Shown: positions 1 through 9,790 of the stretch, one piece after another
Layout of the letters: each line of letters begins with the position of its first letter
Numbering within the stretch: the stretch's first letter is position 1
From: Tethya wilhelma
Lineage: Eukaryota; Porifera; Demospongiae; Tethyida; Tethyidae
Direction: 5' to 3'
Assembly: GCA_964030475.1 (NCBI GenBank)
Contig: CAXIPT010000002.1
Span: 6,215,820-6,279,819 of the forward strand
Length of the DNA stretch: 64,000 nt
Notes under the pieces: model-generated
What the model saw: the letters and a program-made list of their open reading frames with translations, nothing else
What the model was told of the DNA's origin: nothing
Database searches by the model: none
Position numbers and translations under genes: made by a program

Positions 1-336
1 TCAAAAATTTGTGGCAAGCTTTGCGCACAACTATTTCTGAGACCCTTTTCCTATTTTCTGGATCCACCACGATCGTTTATCGGCCATGCAATTCTGTTAT
101 CGGCCGGCCATACATTTTCCTATTTAAAATTATCGGCCACTTGTTTATTTCTTGTTCTAGCATGCTTCCGGAGAAAAACCGCGCAATTTTAATAAGGACC
201 ACAGAATTCAGTATGTTTAGCTACCCTTTACCAGATGGATTTGACAATCTTGTGTATAGGTTTTCATATTCAAGTTATCGAGCAAAAGTATACGAACTAT
301 AATTTTTTGGAACTTTTTAGGTCATTTTTATCTACA
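1..336. other. AT-rich stretch, nothing recognised
   Basis: No convincing coding frame, splice pattern or RNA signature is visible. Short open frames here have no recognisable domain. The stretch ends where the inverted-repeat element beginning near 337 starts. Confidence 0.5.
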
Positions 337-788
337 CAAGTAGTAAAAATTTTATAAAAATGAGAAGTGTAGGAATGGGCAGTGCGGTAAAAAGCAATGA
401 AACAAGGCAAGTCTCTGAATTTCGGCACATGACTACTTCATTTTCATGAGTCAATTGCAAGTTTGAATTCTATCATTATAAATGTCCTGGTCATTTGGCT
501 CATGAGTCAATGCAAGCAATCACTAATTTGAATGAAGTAACAAGCATTTAGAATGTAAATACACAAAGAGTAGGGTACAAAAAATGAAGTAGTCATGTGC
601 CGAAATTCAGAGACTTGCCTTGTTTCATTGCTTTTTACCGCACTGCCCATTCCTACACTTCTCATTTTTATAAAATTTTTACTACTTGTTCATTCACTTT
701 TTTAAACACCAAGGTGATCAATTGCATGGAGACAATCACACAGCAGAGACTAGTCAGTCTCTATACAAAAGCAGAAGTGTACATTTGA

Positions 789-800
789 TGCGCATGCGCA
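789..800. promoter_or_regulatory. NRF1-type palindrome inside the element
   Basis: TGCGCATGCGCA is a perfect palindrome matching the known NRF1 consensus YGCGCAYGCGCR. It is kept in all four well-preserved element bodies (also 10325-10336, 26129-26140 and 33366-33377). Binding is not shown by sequence alone. Confidence 0.3.
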
Positions 801-871
801 TTATGTGCATGCAAACCACGTGGTCTATTGACGACCTTTACCTACATCAAAATGGCTAAATAAAAAGTACA

Positions 872-1235
872 AACAGGATCCAGATAAGATCCAGAAATTT
901 TTTTTCCGGATTCTGAAATTTCGAAGAGTTTTAAAAGCTTAGATCTAAGCCACTTGATTAGGCCTAAGCAGGTCCAAGCTTAGACCTAAGCTTCAATGAT
1001 TAGGCCTAAGCTTTCTAAGCTTAGATCTAAGCTTCAATGCTTAGGTCTAAGCTTAGGCCTAAGCCTTCTAAGCTTAGCCGACCTAAGCTTCAATGATTAG
1101 GTCTAAGCTATGAAGCTTAGGTCTAAGCATGGACCTGCTTAGGCCTAATCAAGTGGCTTAGATCTAAGCTTTCAAAACTCTTCGAAATTTCAGAATCCGG
1201 AAAAAAAATTTTCCGGATCTTATCTGGATCCTGTT
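872..1235. mobile_element. 364-bp fold-back MITE, nested, with TACA target duplication
   Basis: The two ends are reverse complements for about 104 bp with only a few mismatches. They start AACAGGATCC and end GGATCCTGTT. The direct repeat TACA flanks the element at 868-871 and 1236-1239. The empty site is visible in the sister element at about 26016-26019 (reverse strand), where a single TACA is present. The centre, about 975-1135, is made of short variants of AAGCTTAGATCTAAGC and AGGCCTAAGC that are themselves palindromic. It encodes no protein. Confidence 0.9.
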
Positions 1236-1647
1236 TACAGCATTTTATATCGAGAGTTTCAAAGCTGCCTAGATTTTGTTTGCTGCCTTTTCGCCAGCAA
1301 ACGAGTCAAAAAGGACGTAATCTGCATGAAATGAAGTTTCACTATATAGTCAAAGTTGGCTAGATGTCTTTTGTTTGTCTGGAAATCGCGTTCAAGTAAG
1401 TCAGTTAGGAAGGAAGGAGAACAAAATCGCACTCTTGTGGCTTCTCGCCAGCGCTCTCTCCAGAGTGCTCTAGAGACTTTCTGACAGTTTTCTTCGTTAA
1501 TACGGTAAGAAAACTGTATGGGGGAGGCTATGAAATGCATTTGAAGGCTTATCTTCCTTTTCTTGAAAGTTTATAAGCATCAACATTTTGTATTGTGTCA
1601 ATGGGACAGTCGGCCCATTCCTACTATACGTACTACCGTACGTATGA

Positions 1648-1992
1648 TAGTCCTATAGTACTTGCTCCTTGAAGCTTAGTGTTGAGTACTTTGTTGTCGT
1701 TGTCTTCCTGCATGACTTAGGCTATAATGTTGTGACCATGTCCTTTTCCTCCAGAAAAGATTGACCTTTCTGAAAATGGAGTGTCCTCTAGTTCTGTGGG
1801 TGTCACTGGGTGAGCAAAAGTGCAACCATATGCATTGGGATGATAGTGGTATTGATACTATAAATTTTAACTTAATGGTGACCTCAATGCCGTGTCAATG
1901 GGGAATCCCCTTCACTACAACACCCTCAGTCCCTGGTGACTGTATGATGTGCCGAAATTGAGACATGCCTTGTGCCCATTTCTACATAATAG
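1648..1992. other. Intergenic, nothing recognised
   Basis: About 345 bp between two repeat elements. A short open frame at 1761-1961 has no domain or splice context. Confidence 0.5.
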
Positions 1993-2131
1993 TTAGAGGA
2001 CAAGTCCAAGGTCTCTACGCTATTTAGAGGCCTGAAGGCCCGAGGCTGTAGCGTCCCGAGCGTAGCGAGGGCGCTACTAAGGGCCTGAGGGCCTCTAAAT
2101 AGCGTAGAGACCATTGGACGAGGCCTCTAAC
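1993..2131. repeat. Fold-back hairpin element
   Basis: Arms of about 40 bp at 1993-2032 and 2091-2131 are near-perfect reverse complements sharing GTCTCTACGCTATTTAGAGG. The loop holds a smaller GC-rich inverted repeat (GCGTCCCGAGCG and neighbours). It looks like a small non-autonomous element or its remnant. The open frame crossing it is an artefact of the palindrome. Confidence 0.75.
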
Positions 2132-2772
2132 TGGTTTAGAATATAGGCCTAATGGCCCTAGCAACAAAACAGAGCAAGAAATTCTATTGGATAGCCGCAA
2201 AAATCCGAGTGACTATTATCTAGCTACCAAGATACGTACAGTTGAAAATTCATCTTGGTTCCAAATTCGTTCTTTGTCAAGCTAGTTACGTAGACTTAAA
2301 AGATTCATTTTGGCTTACTCTCAAGTTTGTCAAGCTATGCACTAGCTGTCCTTCGTAGATACTTGAGCTACTTACGACAAGTCTTCGAGCCTTCTTTTCT
2401 TCTTGTTGCCAAGCTGACCCAGGTGGGAGTGGATGTGTTCAGAGGTCAAACTCTAAAACTGAGCGCAGCGCTAGCATAGCTGACCTGCTAGCGCTTGAAC
2501 ATGAACAAGCTGGACCGTTTTTCAAGAAAACAAAAGAAGACACTGGTAGTATTATAATTGTTTGAATATAGTATAGTTTGCCTCAGGCATTTAGAAGACC
2601 TGTGATTGACCAATCAGATTACAGTATTTGTGACAACTATATTCTAAACTACTATTTTGAAATTTTTACTACTTGTTATTATGGATGCATGTATGCAAAC
2701 CAGCACTGAGCTGCTATTTCAGCATATTCCAACAATGTATGTGATGGAATAGGTTTTATACTGAGTGAGTTC
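2132..2772. other. Intergenic, nothing coding
   Basis: No gene seen. A short GC-rich hairpin (AGCGCTAGCA ... TGCTAGCGCT) lies near 2466-2491. Confidence 0.5.
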
Positions 2773-4236
2773 AGGGACGTAGCCAGGATTTTAGAAATGG
2801 GGGAGCAATACAGTCGTTTCGCCAGCGTTAAATTCGCGCAATTTTATTTGTAGCATTACGTCATTTTTGTAGGGAAATCGAGCTAAAATCATAACTGTCA
2901 AGTAGTGTCACAAAAGCATCCCTTACGCTATTTCTAGAGCAGAGAAAGCCAAGGAAACTTCATTGAACGTTACAGGTATTGTTTTTCAACACGTAGAGTG
3001 ATAAAAAGCCCATACTACGTGCACTATATTTTTTTGCATGCCTGTTGAACTTTTTGTGAGTCACCCTAGCCTAAGAGTAGTAGTATTAGTCTAGCGCTTG
3101 CATCCATGAAAACCTTGAGAACAAGATAAAACTTGAGTATATTGTTAAGCAGCTACCCATGCATCTGCTTATGAAAACTAGGAGCCTAATGTTTGTCTGA
3201 AAAAAATTCTCCACCAAGTCTTGGTATCTATGTATGGATTATCGTAAGAAAAATGCTCATTTATTGATTCATGTAAGCAAATCTGTGATGTTTTCTTCGC
3301 TGAAAACAGTTTCACCAAGATTTATATACATTTCTTTATATGCAGCACTATTATGTTCATTCTGCAACACAGTATTGATATTTTGTAGGTCAATTGTTTA
3401 TTGCACAATGATTGCACTGCTGTTTTAATAATTCAATAAGTTTTGTAACGACCCTTACCTATTTCAGTACATTGTGATACGGAAATTTTGAACCGTTTAT
3501 TGCATGGCTCCTTTCCATGGGAACAAGTCAAGACTGCAAAAAAAGATTCTACAGTACATCTATTCTTAGTACAAGAGAAACTGTGTCAACAGCTTGGTCA
3601 GAAAATTTTTCTCCACGGGTTTTGTTGCTGTAGGTAGGTTGTCATTGAGGCTTCCTAAATCACTAGAATTCAAGTTTTGTTTATATAAACCTTGAAGATG
3701 AGTAACTAAAGGGCGCTAGTTTCAGTACAAACTACGTTTGTATATATCCGCAGCTGAATCTTGGAGGCAAAAATTTTGGCTTGAATATCTAATTAGCTAG
3801 CTGAGTTGGTGCCATTTTTTTACTTCCCGTGCAAATAAATTTGTATGGGAACCATTGGACTTCCGGTACGCTGGCGAAACGACTGAATAAAAATGGTACG
3901 CGCGAAGCGCGCCAGAAAGTTTGCACGACCGGAAACCACACCCACTTAATTAGCTAATTTTAGCCCCTCCCATTCATTAAATCGAGCAGTAGCACGCGCT
4001 CGCTAGATCGAACGCTCTCTAAAGCCTTGTAGTAGCAAAAAGAAAGCTTCTAATAGTTGTTCTGGATTGAATTCTGGCCAAAGATGACTGCTTTATGTGT
4101 TGCTACTAAGTAAGTGCACAAAAAATTATTCTACAAGCTAAAAAATAGCACATTTTATAACCTACGCGTAAATTTCGCGAGACAAAAAAAGGGGGTGCAA
4201 ATGCACCTTTACCACCCCCCTGGCTACGCCACTGGA
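2773..4236. repeat. Dispersed element bounded by inverted GTAGCCAGG ends
   Basis: The left edge has ACGTAGCCAGG (about 2778) and the right edge has CCTGGCTACGCCA (about 4219), an inverted pair. Inside, CAGTCGTTTCGCCAGCG near 2813 is matched inverted by CGCTGGCGAAACGACTG near 3871, so one element may be nested in another. The right part recurs at 19517-20048 because of the contig overlap. No coding capacity was recognised. Confidence 0.45.
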
Positions 4237-4670
4237 GTTAGTCTGCATGTATGGCCCAGCCAGGCTATAGTAAAATTATTAATGTGTTGACAAAATAAGG
4301 AATTTGAATGGTCAGGAAAAAGTAATAATTATATACCTGCATGCAAATACGTGTATGCCTGTATTAATGTATTCATGTTGTATCATGCATGATTATCGGA
4401 ATCCGTTGTATATTATACATTTCGGTTGTTTGAATTGATGTAATTACGCAACTTGGCATGCAATTAAAACAAACGTATAACTATTGTTAATTTTTCTTTT
4501 TACAAAACTGCATAACCAATTATTATTTTTTGCTAAATCAAAACAATTATGTAGCCTATACAAAAACAATAATGCCTCACAAAATTAGTATAGTTGGTTT
4601 GCTTTCTAATCTTGCCTATTCAAAAAAAAGTTCAATATAAAGTTAGTTTCTTTAGTATCCAGAAATTTAT
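4237..4670. other. AT-rich 3' flank of the first crystallin gene
   Basis: No gene. On the minus strand an AATAAA (4666-4671) overlaps the crystallin stop codon and could serve as its polyadenylation signal. Confidence 0.5.
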
Positions 4671-5150
4671 TTAGTCATCTCGCTTGATGCTCTTCAACGA
4701 GTCATTTGGGAGACCAAAGTCTACTTGTGAGGGATACAGGCCTGCATCCTTTGGCAGGGCAGCTCCTTGGAAGTCAGGTTGTTTGTAGAGTTCCCAGCGA
4801 CCACCGGATATGATCATGGAAGTCACACCAATTGTAACATTAAGGTTTGACTGTGGTACAACGACGGCCTGTCCACCAAAACCACCATGTTCATACAATG
4901 TAACTCCTTCAGTTCCAAAAGTCACCACTCGTCGGACACTCTTTGGAGTGAAATTGAGAGTAACTAAACCACCTCCTGCTTGCAGAACTTGATGGGTCGA
5001 ATTAGTATTGGAGGAATTGTAGTCCGAAATTGCATAGATGATGCACTGTCCTTTTCGGACATCAGCCTTGACATAATCATCAGTGAAGTTTGGTGTGTCA
5101 CTGAATACATGTTGAGTCAATCCCTTAGCGGTGTAGAAGATGACGTCCAT
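4671..5150 (-). CDS. Beta/gamma-crystallin, geodin-like (copy 1)
   Basis: Encodes 159 residues, close to the length of sponge geodin. Beta/gamma-crystallins are Greek-key proteins, often calcium-binding; no function can be assigned here. The C-terminal domain is clear: VTLYEHGGFGG (83-93), then GRWELYKQPDFQGA (117-130) and NDSLKSIKR near the end. The N-terminal half ends in PKSVRRV (69-75), as expected at the close of a first, more diverged Greek key. The calcium motif N/D-N/D-x-x-S/T-S is imperfect: the C-terminal NDSLKS has Lys at position five. The ATG at 5150 was chosen because both paralogues share it, start with MDV, and lie downstream of a TATA box; the frame is open 23 codons further upstream. 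There is no signal peptide and no intron. Confidence 0.88.
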   Translation of the reverse strand: MDVIFYTAKGLTQHVFSDTPNFTDDYVKADVRKGQCIIYAISDYNSSNTNSTHQVLQAGGGLVTLNFTPKSVRRVVTFGTEGVTLYEHGGFGGQAVVVPQSNLNVTIGVTSMIISGGRWELYKQPDFQGAALPKDAGLYPSQVDFGLPNDSLKSIKRDD

Positions 5151-5256
5151 TGTTGCAAAGTTTCGTATGAAGATAGGGGTTTTCCAAAGAAGTTCTCTAG
5201 TGAGTTGTCGTTTAAGCAAAAGTTGCTTAGGTGATGATCAGAAGTCAGATCAAACC

Positions 5257-5264
5257 TATTTATA
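5257..5264 (-). promoter_or_regulatory. TATA box of crystallin copy 1
   Basis: On the minus strand the sequence reads TATAAATA about 107 bases upstream of the ATG. The same box stands at 9463-9470 before the paralogue, so it is very likely the core promoter. In the overlapping contig it lies at 21069-21076. Confidence 0.65.
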
Positions 5265-5905
5265 TCCTTAGGGTATCTATACACATCCGGTGAACAATGC
5301 ATGATATGACCTCGTGCAGGTTGACTCTATAGGATGCACGGCTGAGATGTATATATATCCTTATCATGCGGCTGAGATGTATACATAGCCTTATCGTGTG
5401 TGGCTGAGATGTGTGTAAGATCATGAGGTATGAATGCAAGTGCATCGATGATTATAGTTGTGGAGGAGACAAAGAGTCTGATAGCTACATGGTTGTAGTT
5501 GTGTTTTTGTTGTTTTACGGCACTCTGCCCACGCGAAGTGTTAATTTTATATGCCCAATATAATACTCTGCTAACAATAGATACGTTCTACAATATTATG
5601 TTGAGTACATGCATTAGCTGAGGAAGTTCTCCATGACCTTTGAATGCCAACTATATGCATGATTAAATTTTCAAGAACTTCACCATGCATTCACATGAAG
5701 TATAGCTTCCATGCAGTTCTCAAGAAGTTTACATCGGATCACTTCCTGGACCTTTTTGGTCTGTGTGTACATAATGAATAAACTTAATTTGATCGTGGGC
5801 AATATACCTTATATCATCCATTATTCTGATTTCGTTGTTGTCCCACTAAGCAGTGCATGGGCACATGCATGCAGTTGAAGTTAGTGGTAATTAGGACAGC
5901 ATGGT
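5265..5905 (-). repeat. Crystallin upstream module, unit 1
   Basis: A non-coding module immediately upstream of the crystallin promoter. It recurs in whole or part at 6569-7075, 7076-7640, 9471-9790 plus 26609-26935, 27619-28140, 28141-28640 and 29371-29965, and inverted in 12150-15640. On the plus strand its landmarks come in fixed order: ACACATCCGGTGAA, GTGGAGGAGACA, CTCTGCCCAC, TATTATGTTGAGTA, GAGGAAGTTC, TCAAGAACTT, CACATGAAGTA, AATGAATAAA and TGTCCCACTA. No long reading frame is conserved among copies, so it is more likely duplicated upstream DNA than a gene. Confidence 0.7.
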
Positions 5906-6009
5906 AATAGAAATTGATTATAGTTCTATTATCTTAAGTTTTTTTTAAGGGTATGTATGTGGATATATTTCTCCCATGCACTTAAGGAGATATGTTTATG
6001 ATAATGTTG

Positions 6010-6148
6010 AAGATGATGTCCTTTGTTGTAAAGCTTCATATGAATAAAAAAAATTATAGGGTTTAACCTGTTTTCCAAAGACACTCTCTAGTTGTAGCAA
6101 AAGTTGCTTATAGGTGATGATCAGACTCAAATCAGACCTGTGTATTTA
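6010..6148 (-). pseudogene. Fossil crystallin 5' end (remnant 1)
   Basis: Similar to the 5' leader and first few codons of the crystallin genes (5151-5260), but similarity stops after about five codons and no crystallin domain follows. The position equivalent to the start codon reads AAG instead of ATG. The leader ends inside the TATA box, where the element at 6149-6568 begins. It is the dead promoter end of an older gene copy. Confidence 0.65.
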
Positions 6149-6568
6149 TCATACGTACGGTAGTACGTATATATAGTAGGGATTAATTGGCCAGCTGTCC
6201 CTCAGACACATGCAATACAAAATGTTTATAACCATTATGATAGCTATACATCTAACAAAGCAAGTCTTCAAAGTTGCATGCTCAGACGCTCTCTATAGGA
6301 CCGATTACTGATTAATTACGTGCATGCAAGGCCTAAAGTTGACAGAAACTTCTTTCAGCGAACTGCATGAGCACTCTGGCATAATCCGGCCACAACAGTG
6401 CCATTTTTGTTTTCCTAACATACATCTGTACTATCTGAAAATGAAATAGTCGACCATGTGCTGAAATTGAGCCATGGCATGTCTTGTTCCCACACTTTTT
6501 ACATCACTGCATGCCCATTCTCACACCAGCTGCTTATTTTTGTGATTTTTTTTCTATATACTTGTCAG
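6149..6568 (-). mobile_element. TA-family element inserted in a crystallin TATA box, degenerate
   Basis: Starts TCATACGTACGGTAGTACGT and ends in ACTTGTCAG. It is flanked by TA at 6147-6148 and 6569-6570. Intact promoters read TATTTATATCCTTAGGG on the plus strand; here the TATTTA and the TATCTTTAGGG lie on opposite sides of the element. It is shorter than the 1-kb full copies. The same insertion is found at 27209-27618, so it predates the duplication of this block. Confidence 0.75.
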
Positions 6569-7640
6569 TATCTTTAGGGTATAATACACATCCGGTGAAT
6601 GTAACACATGATGACCTCATGCAGGTTGACACTATAGGATGCGGCTGAGATGTATTCATAGTCTTAACATGCATGCGGCTAGATGTATACACAACCTTAT
6701 CGTGTGGCTGAGATGTGTGTATACCTTATCATTTGGTTATTTTGTAAGATCATAAGATATGAAGTGCATCTATATATAGTTATGGAGGAGACGGAGAGTC
6801 TGATGGCTACATGCATGGATATAGTGTTGTTTTTTCTACTGCACTCTGCCCACACCAGTAATTCATTTTGTATGCTCGTCGACACTCTGCTCCCAATAGA
6901 TAGGTTCTATAATATTATGTTGAGTACATGCACTATAGCTGAGGAAGTTCTTGACCTTTATGCTACTGTAACTATAATTATGCATGATTAGTGATCTCAA
7001 GAACTCTACCATTCATTCACATGAAGTAGCTTCCATGCGATTCTCAAGAAGTTTACTAATAATGAATAAACTTTGATCAATATCTATAGAATCCGGGGGT
7101 AGGGTATATAGACACATCCAGTGAAAAAGCCATGATGATTTCATGTATAGTTTGACTCTGTAGGATGCTGCTGTGATATAATTATGGTATGAATGCAAGT
7201 GCATCGATGACTATAAAGTTGTGGAAGTGACAGAGAGTCTGATGGCTACGTGCATGGTTGTAGTTGTTTTTGTTTGTTTGTTTTTTTACTGCACTCTGCC
7301 CACACGGAATTTAATTTGTATGCCCGATATAACACTCTGCTCTCAATAGATATTATGTTAAGTATGCACTAGCTGAGGAAGTTCTTGACCTTAATTTGTA
7401 CTGTAAATGTGCATGATCAATTTCTCAAGAACTTTACTTTACCATGCAGTTACATAAAGTACCTTCCATATAAGTTATTGGATCACTTCCAGTTTTGTTG
7501 GTTTTTTGGTGTACCTGTATGTAATGAATAAAGTTTGATCAATAGCTATAGGATCATCCATAATTCTGATTTCCGGCGCATTGACGTCCCACTAGCAATG
7601 CATGGGCACAGTGACACACATGCAGTTAATTGTATCTCAC
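6569..7640 (-). repeat. Crystallin upstream modules, units 2 and 3
   Basis: Two diverged copies in tandem, about 6569-7075 and 7076-7640, with the same landmark order as unit 1 (CACATCC, GAGACGGAGAGTC, CTCTGCCCACAC, TTATGTTGAGTA, GAGGAAGTTCTTGACC, AATGAATAAA). No crystallin coding sequence accompanies them. Confidence 0.65.
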
Positions 7641-7654
7641 TCATGGTGATATGA

Positions 7655-7790
7655 TAGTGTAGGAGATGACGTCCATATTGCAAAGTTTCGTACGAATATA
7701 GGATTTTCAAAAAAAGTTCTCTAGTGAATCGTTGTTAAAGCAAAAGTTGCTTAGGTGATGATCAGAACTTGGGCCAAACCTGTTGTACAT
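7655..7790 (-). pseudogene. Fossil crystallin 5' end (remnant 2)
   Basis: Matches the crystallin leader and start region: GATGACGTCCAT and the GATGATCAGAA leader are present. Similarity to coding sequence ends after the first codons. A truncated TA-family element lies where the TATA box should be. Confidence 0.6.
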
Positions 7791-8040
7791 ATAGTAGGAA
7801 TGGGTCGGCTGTCCCATAAACACAATACAAATTGTTTATCACCATAAACATCTAGCGAAGCAAATATAAGTCTTCAACTAAAGTTGCTCAGAGGCTCTCC
7901 ATGACCAATTACTAATTGCATAAATTATGCAAGGCCTAAAGCTGCATGACAGAAACTTCTCTGGGCACTTGTAAAGAGTTCTATAGCTGCTAGGAAGCCA
8001 CAACAGTGCCATTTTGGTTCTCATAACGTATGTACAGACA
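7791..8040 (-). mobile_element. Truncated TA-family element
   Basis: Contains GTAGGAATGGGTCGGCTGTC, the ACACAATACAAA stretch, the CAGAGGCTCT region and the GCCACAACAGTGCCATTTT region in the order seen in full elements. It then loses similarity and the other end is missing. Confidence 0.6.
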
Positions 8041-8859
8041 AACTTTAGGGATTATATAGTAGTATTAGATGTTCAATTCGAGCTATCACTCGAGTGGCCA
8101 TTTTAGCTACAGGGATGGCTCCACCCACTAGCACTACATATGTATAGCAAGCAAGAGTTAATTGCCCGATCGTGTGCTAGCTGCATACCTCATTAGAACA
8201 ACACTAGAAGTCTGAGATATAGTGAGACTGACTCTAGAATAAATGCTTAAGTTGGACGCATCAAATTAAGTATCGATCTCTAGTCCATGCAAGCGCTTGT
8301 GTTTTTGCAAACTGCAGCAAGCTATAGCTCGTGCTGTGCACTGATATTATTATGATGATTGTGAAGTTGCCTAAGTAGCTACGCCCATACAGTAGTACAG
8401 TATGTCTGCATAGCATCCCTTGATTGTCAGCCTTGATGTTATGCTAATAGCTGCATGCATCTGCTTGGTATAGAAAGTATGCTTTACATGCATTGTCATG
8501 GCATTGTAGTGTACATGTAATATATATTATTACACCGAGGGTTAACGTTGTGCACCATGCATATTTTGGTGCCATTTGAATTTATTTCTACTTTTATAAC
8601 GAAGCATGCACCATAATTATGTGTTTTAATAGTCTGTTTGCGGAATTTGGCAAAACACTCTTAATTACATGTTGACAAAAATATAATACCTAGTAAGCCA
8701 TCAAATTATAATAAGTTATGCAAAACAAATTTTAAAATTTAAACAAAGACAAAAAAATCATTATCAGTACACACTTTTAATTATTATTAATCTTAAAAGT
8801 ACTATCCAAAAAAGTTCAATATAAATCAGTTTCTTTATTGTCATCGATCTAGAAAGTGA
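8041..8859. other. Intergenic, 3' flank of crystallin copy 2
   Basis: AT-rich, no coding frame recognised. A minus-strand AATAAA at 8834-8839, about 20 bases past the crystallin stop, is a likely polyadenylation signal. Confidence 0.5.
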
Positions 8860-9357
8860 TCAGTCAACTCGCTTCATGCTCCTCAACGTGTCATTAGGGA
8901 GGCCAATGTCACCAGGCAAAGGATACTTGCCTGCGTCCTTTGTCAGTGAAGCTCCTTGGAAATTGGGCTTTTCATAGACCTCCCAACGACCTCCAGATAT
9001 GATCATGGAAGACACACCTTGACCAGGACCAACCTGTCCATCAGTATCCAAGATACTCTGTGGTACAACCGCGCTCTGGCCACCATATCCATAGTTATTG
9101 TACAAAGTGACCCCTTCAGTTCCAAAGGTCACCACTCGTCGGACACTCTTTGGAGAGAAAGTGAGAGTAACAATGCCACTTCCCGCTTCCAGGATTTGGT
9201 AGCTGTCATTAGTATTACTTGAATTATAGTCAGAAATTTTGTAAATGATGCACTGTCCTTTACGGACATCAGCCTTGACATAATCATCAGACAAGTTTGG
9301 AGTGTCACTGGTTATATGTTGAGTTAATCCACTAGCGGTGTAGAAGACGACGTCCAT
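8860..9357 (-). CDS. Beta/gamma-crystallin, geodin-like (copy 2)
   Basis: Encodes 165 residues and is clearly a paralogue of the gene at 4671-5150, with the same two-domain layout. The C-terminal domain shows VTLYNNYGYGGQSAVVPQ, then GRWEVYEKPNFQGASLTKD and NDTLRSMKR. A six-residue Gly/Pro-rich insertion (around DGQVGPGQG) lengthens the loop between the two motifs compared with copy 1. The last calcium-type motif, NDTLRS, again has a basic residue at position five. The start at 9357 is MDV, shared with copy 1 and preceded by a similar leader and a TATA box. No intron or signal peptide. The two genes probably arose by tandem duplication of a block including the upstream modules. Confidence 0.88.
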   Translation of the reverse strand: MDVVFYTASGLTQHITSDTPNLSDDYVKADVRKGQCIIYKISDYNSSNTNDSYQILEAGSGIVTLTFSPKSVRRVVTFGTEGVTLYNNYGYGGQSAVVPQSILDTDGQVGPGQGVSSMIISGGRWEVYEKPNFQGASLTKDAGKYPLPGDIGLPNDTLRSMKRVD

Positions 9358-9462
9358 TGTTGCAAAGTTTCGTATGAAGATAGGGTTTTCCACAAAAGTT
9401 CTCTAGTGAGTCGTTGTTAAAGCTAAAGTTGCTTAGGTGATGATCAGAAGTCAGATCAAACC

Positions 9463-9470
9463 TATTTATA
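9463..9470 (-). promoter_or_regulatory. TATA box of crystallin copy 2
   Basis: TATAAATA on the minus strand, at the same spacing from the ATG as in copy 1. In the overlapping contig the same site (about 25274-25280) has lost one T and reads TATAATA. This is the only difference noticed between the two contig copies. Confidence 0.6.
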
Positions 9471-9790
9471 TCCTTAGGGTATCTATACACATCGGGTGAA
9501 CAATGCGTGATGACCTCGTGCAGGTTGACTCTATAGAACATGCAGCTGAGATGTATATCCTTATCATATGCGGCTGAGATGTATACATAGCGTTATCGTG
9601 TGTGGCTGAGATATGTGTAAGATCATGAGGTATGAATGCAAGTGCATCGATGACTATATTTGTGGAGGAGACAGAGAGTCTGATGGCTATGTACGTACAT
9701 GGTTATAGTTGTTTTTTATTGTTTTACTGCGCTCTGCCCACTAAGTATATATGCCCAATATAATACTCTGCTAACAATAGATATGTTCTA
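9471..9790 (-). repeat. Crystallin upstream module, unit 4 (first half)
   Basis: Has the landmarks from the ACACATCGGGTGAACAATG end to AATAGATATGTTCTA, then stops at a TA where a TA-family element begins. The rest of the unit continues on the far side of the element, at 26609-26935 in the overlapping contig. The alternative haplotype at about 15250-15640 shows the unit uninterrupted. Confidence 0.7.

Larger units (their letters stand above)
337..1647 (+). mobile_element. Non-autonomous TA-family element, full length, with nested fold-back
   Basis: One end is an arm of about 110 bp (337-450) that recurs inverted at about 583-690, around a spacer of about 130 bp. The body then runs to the other terminus, which ends in CGTACTACCGTACGTATGA just before a TA. 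The same architecture occurs reversed at 25602-26608 and forward at 32857-33869. Both ends carry the inward-facing motif GTAGGAATGGGC. No transposase is encoded, so movement would need a partner in trans. TA target duplications are clear in other copies; at this left end the flank is less clean. The element is interrupted by a second element at 872-1235. Confidence 0.75.

Noticed and set aside
1926..2114. A 62-residue frame on the minus strand
   Set aside because: It crosses a 40-bp-arm hairpin and exists only because the palindrome happens to lack stops.
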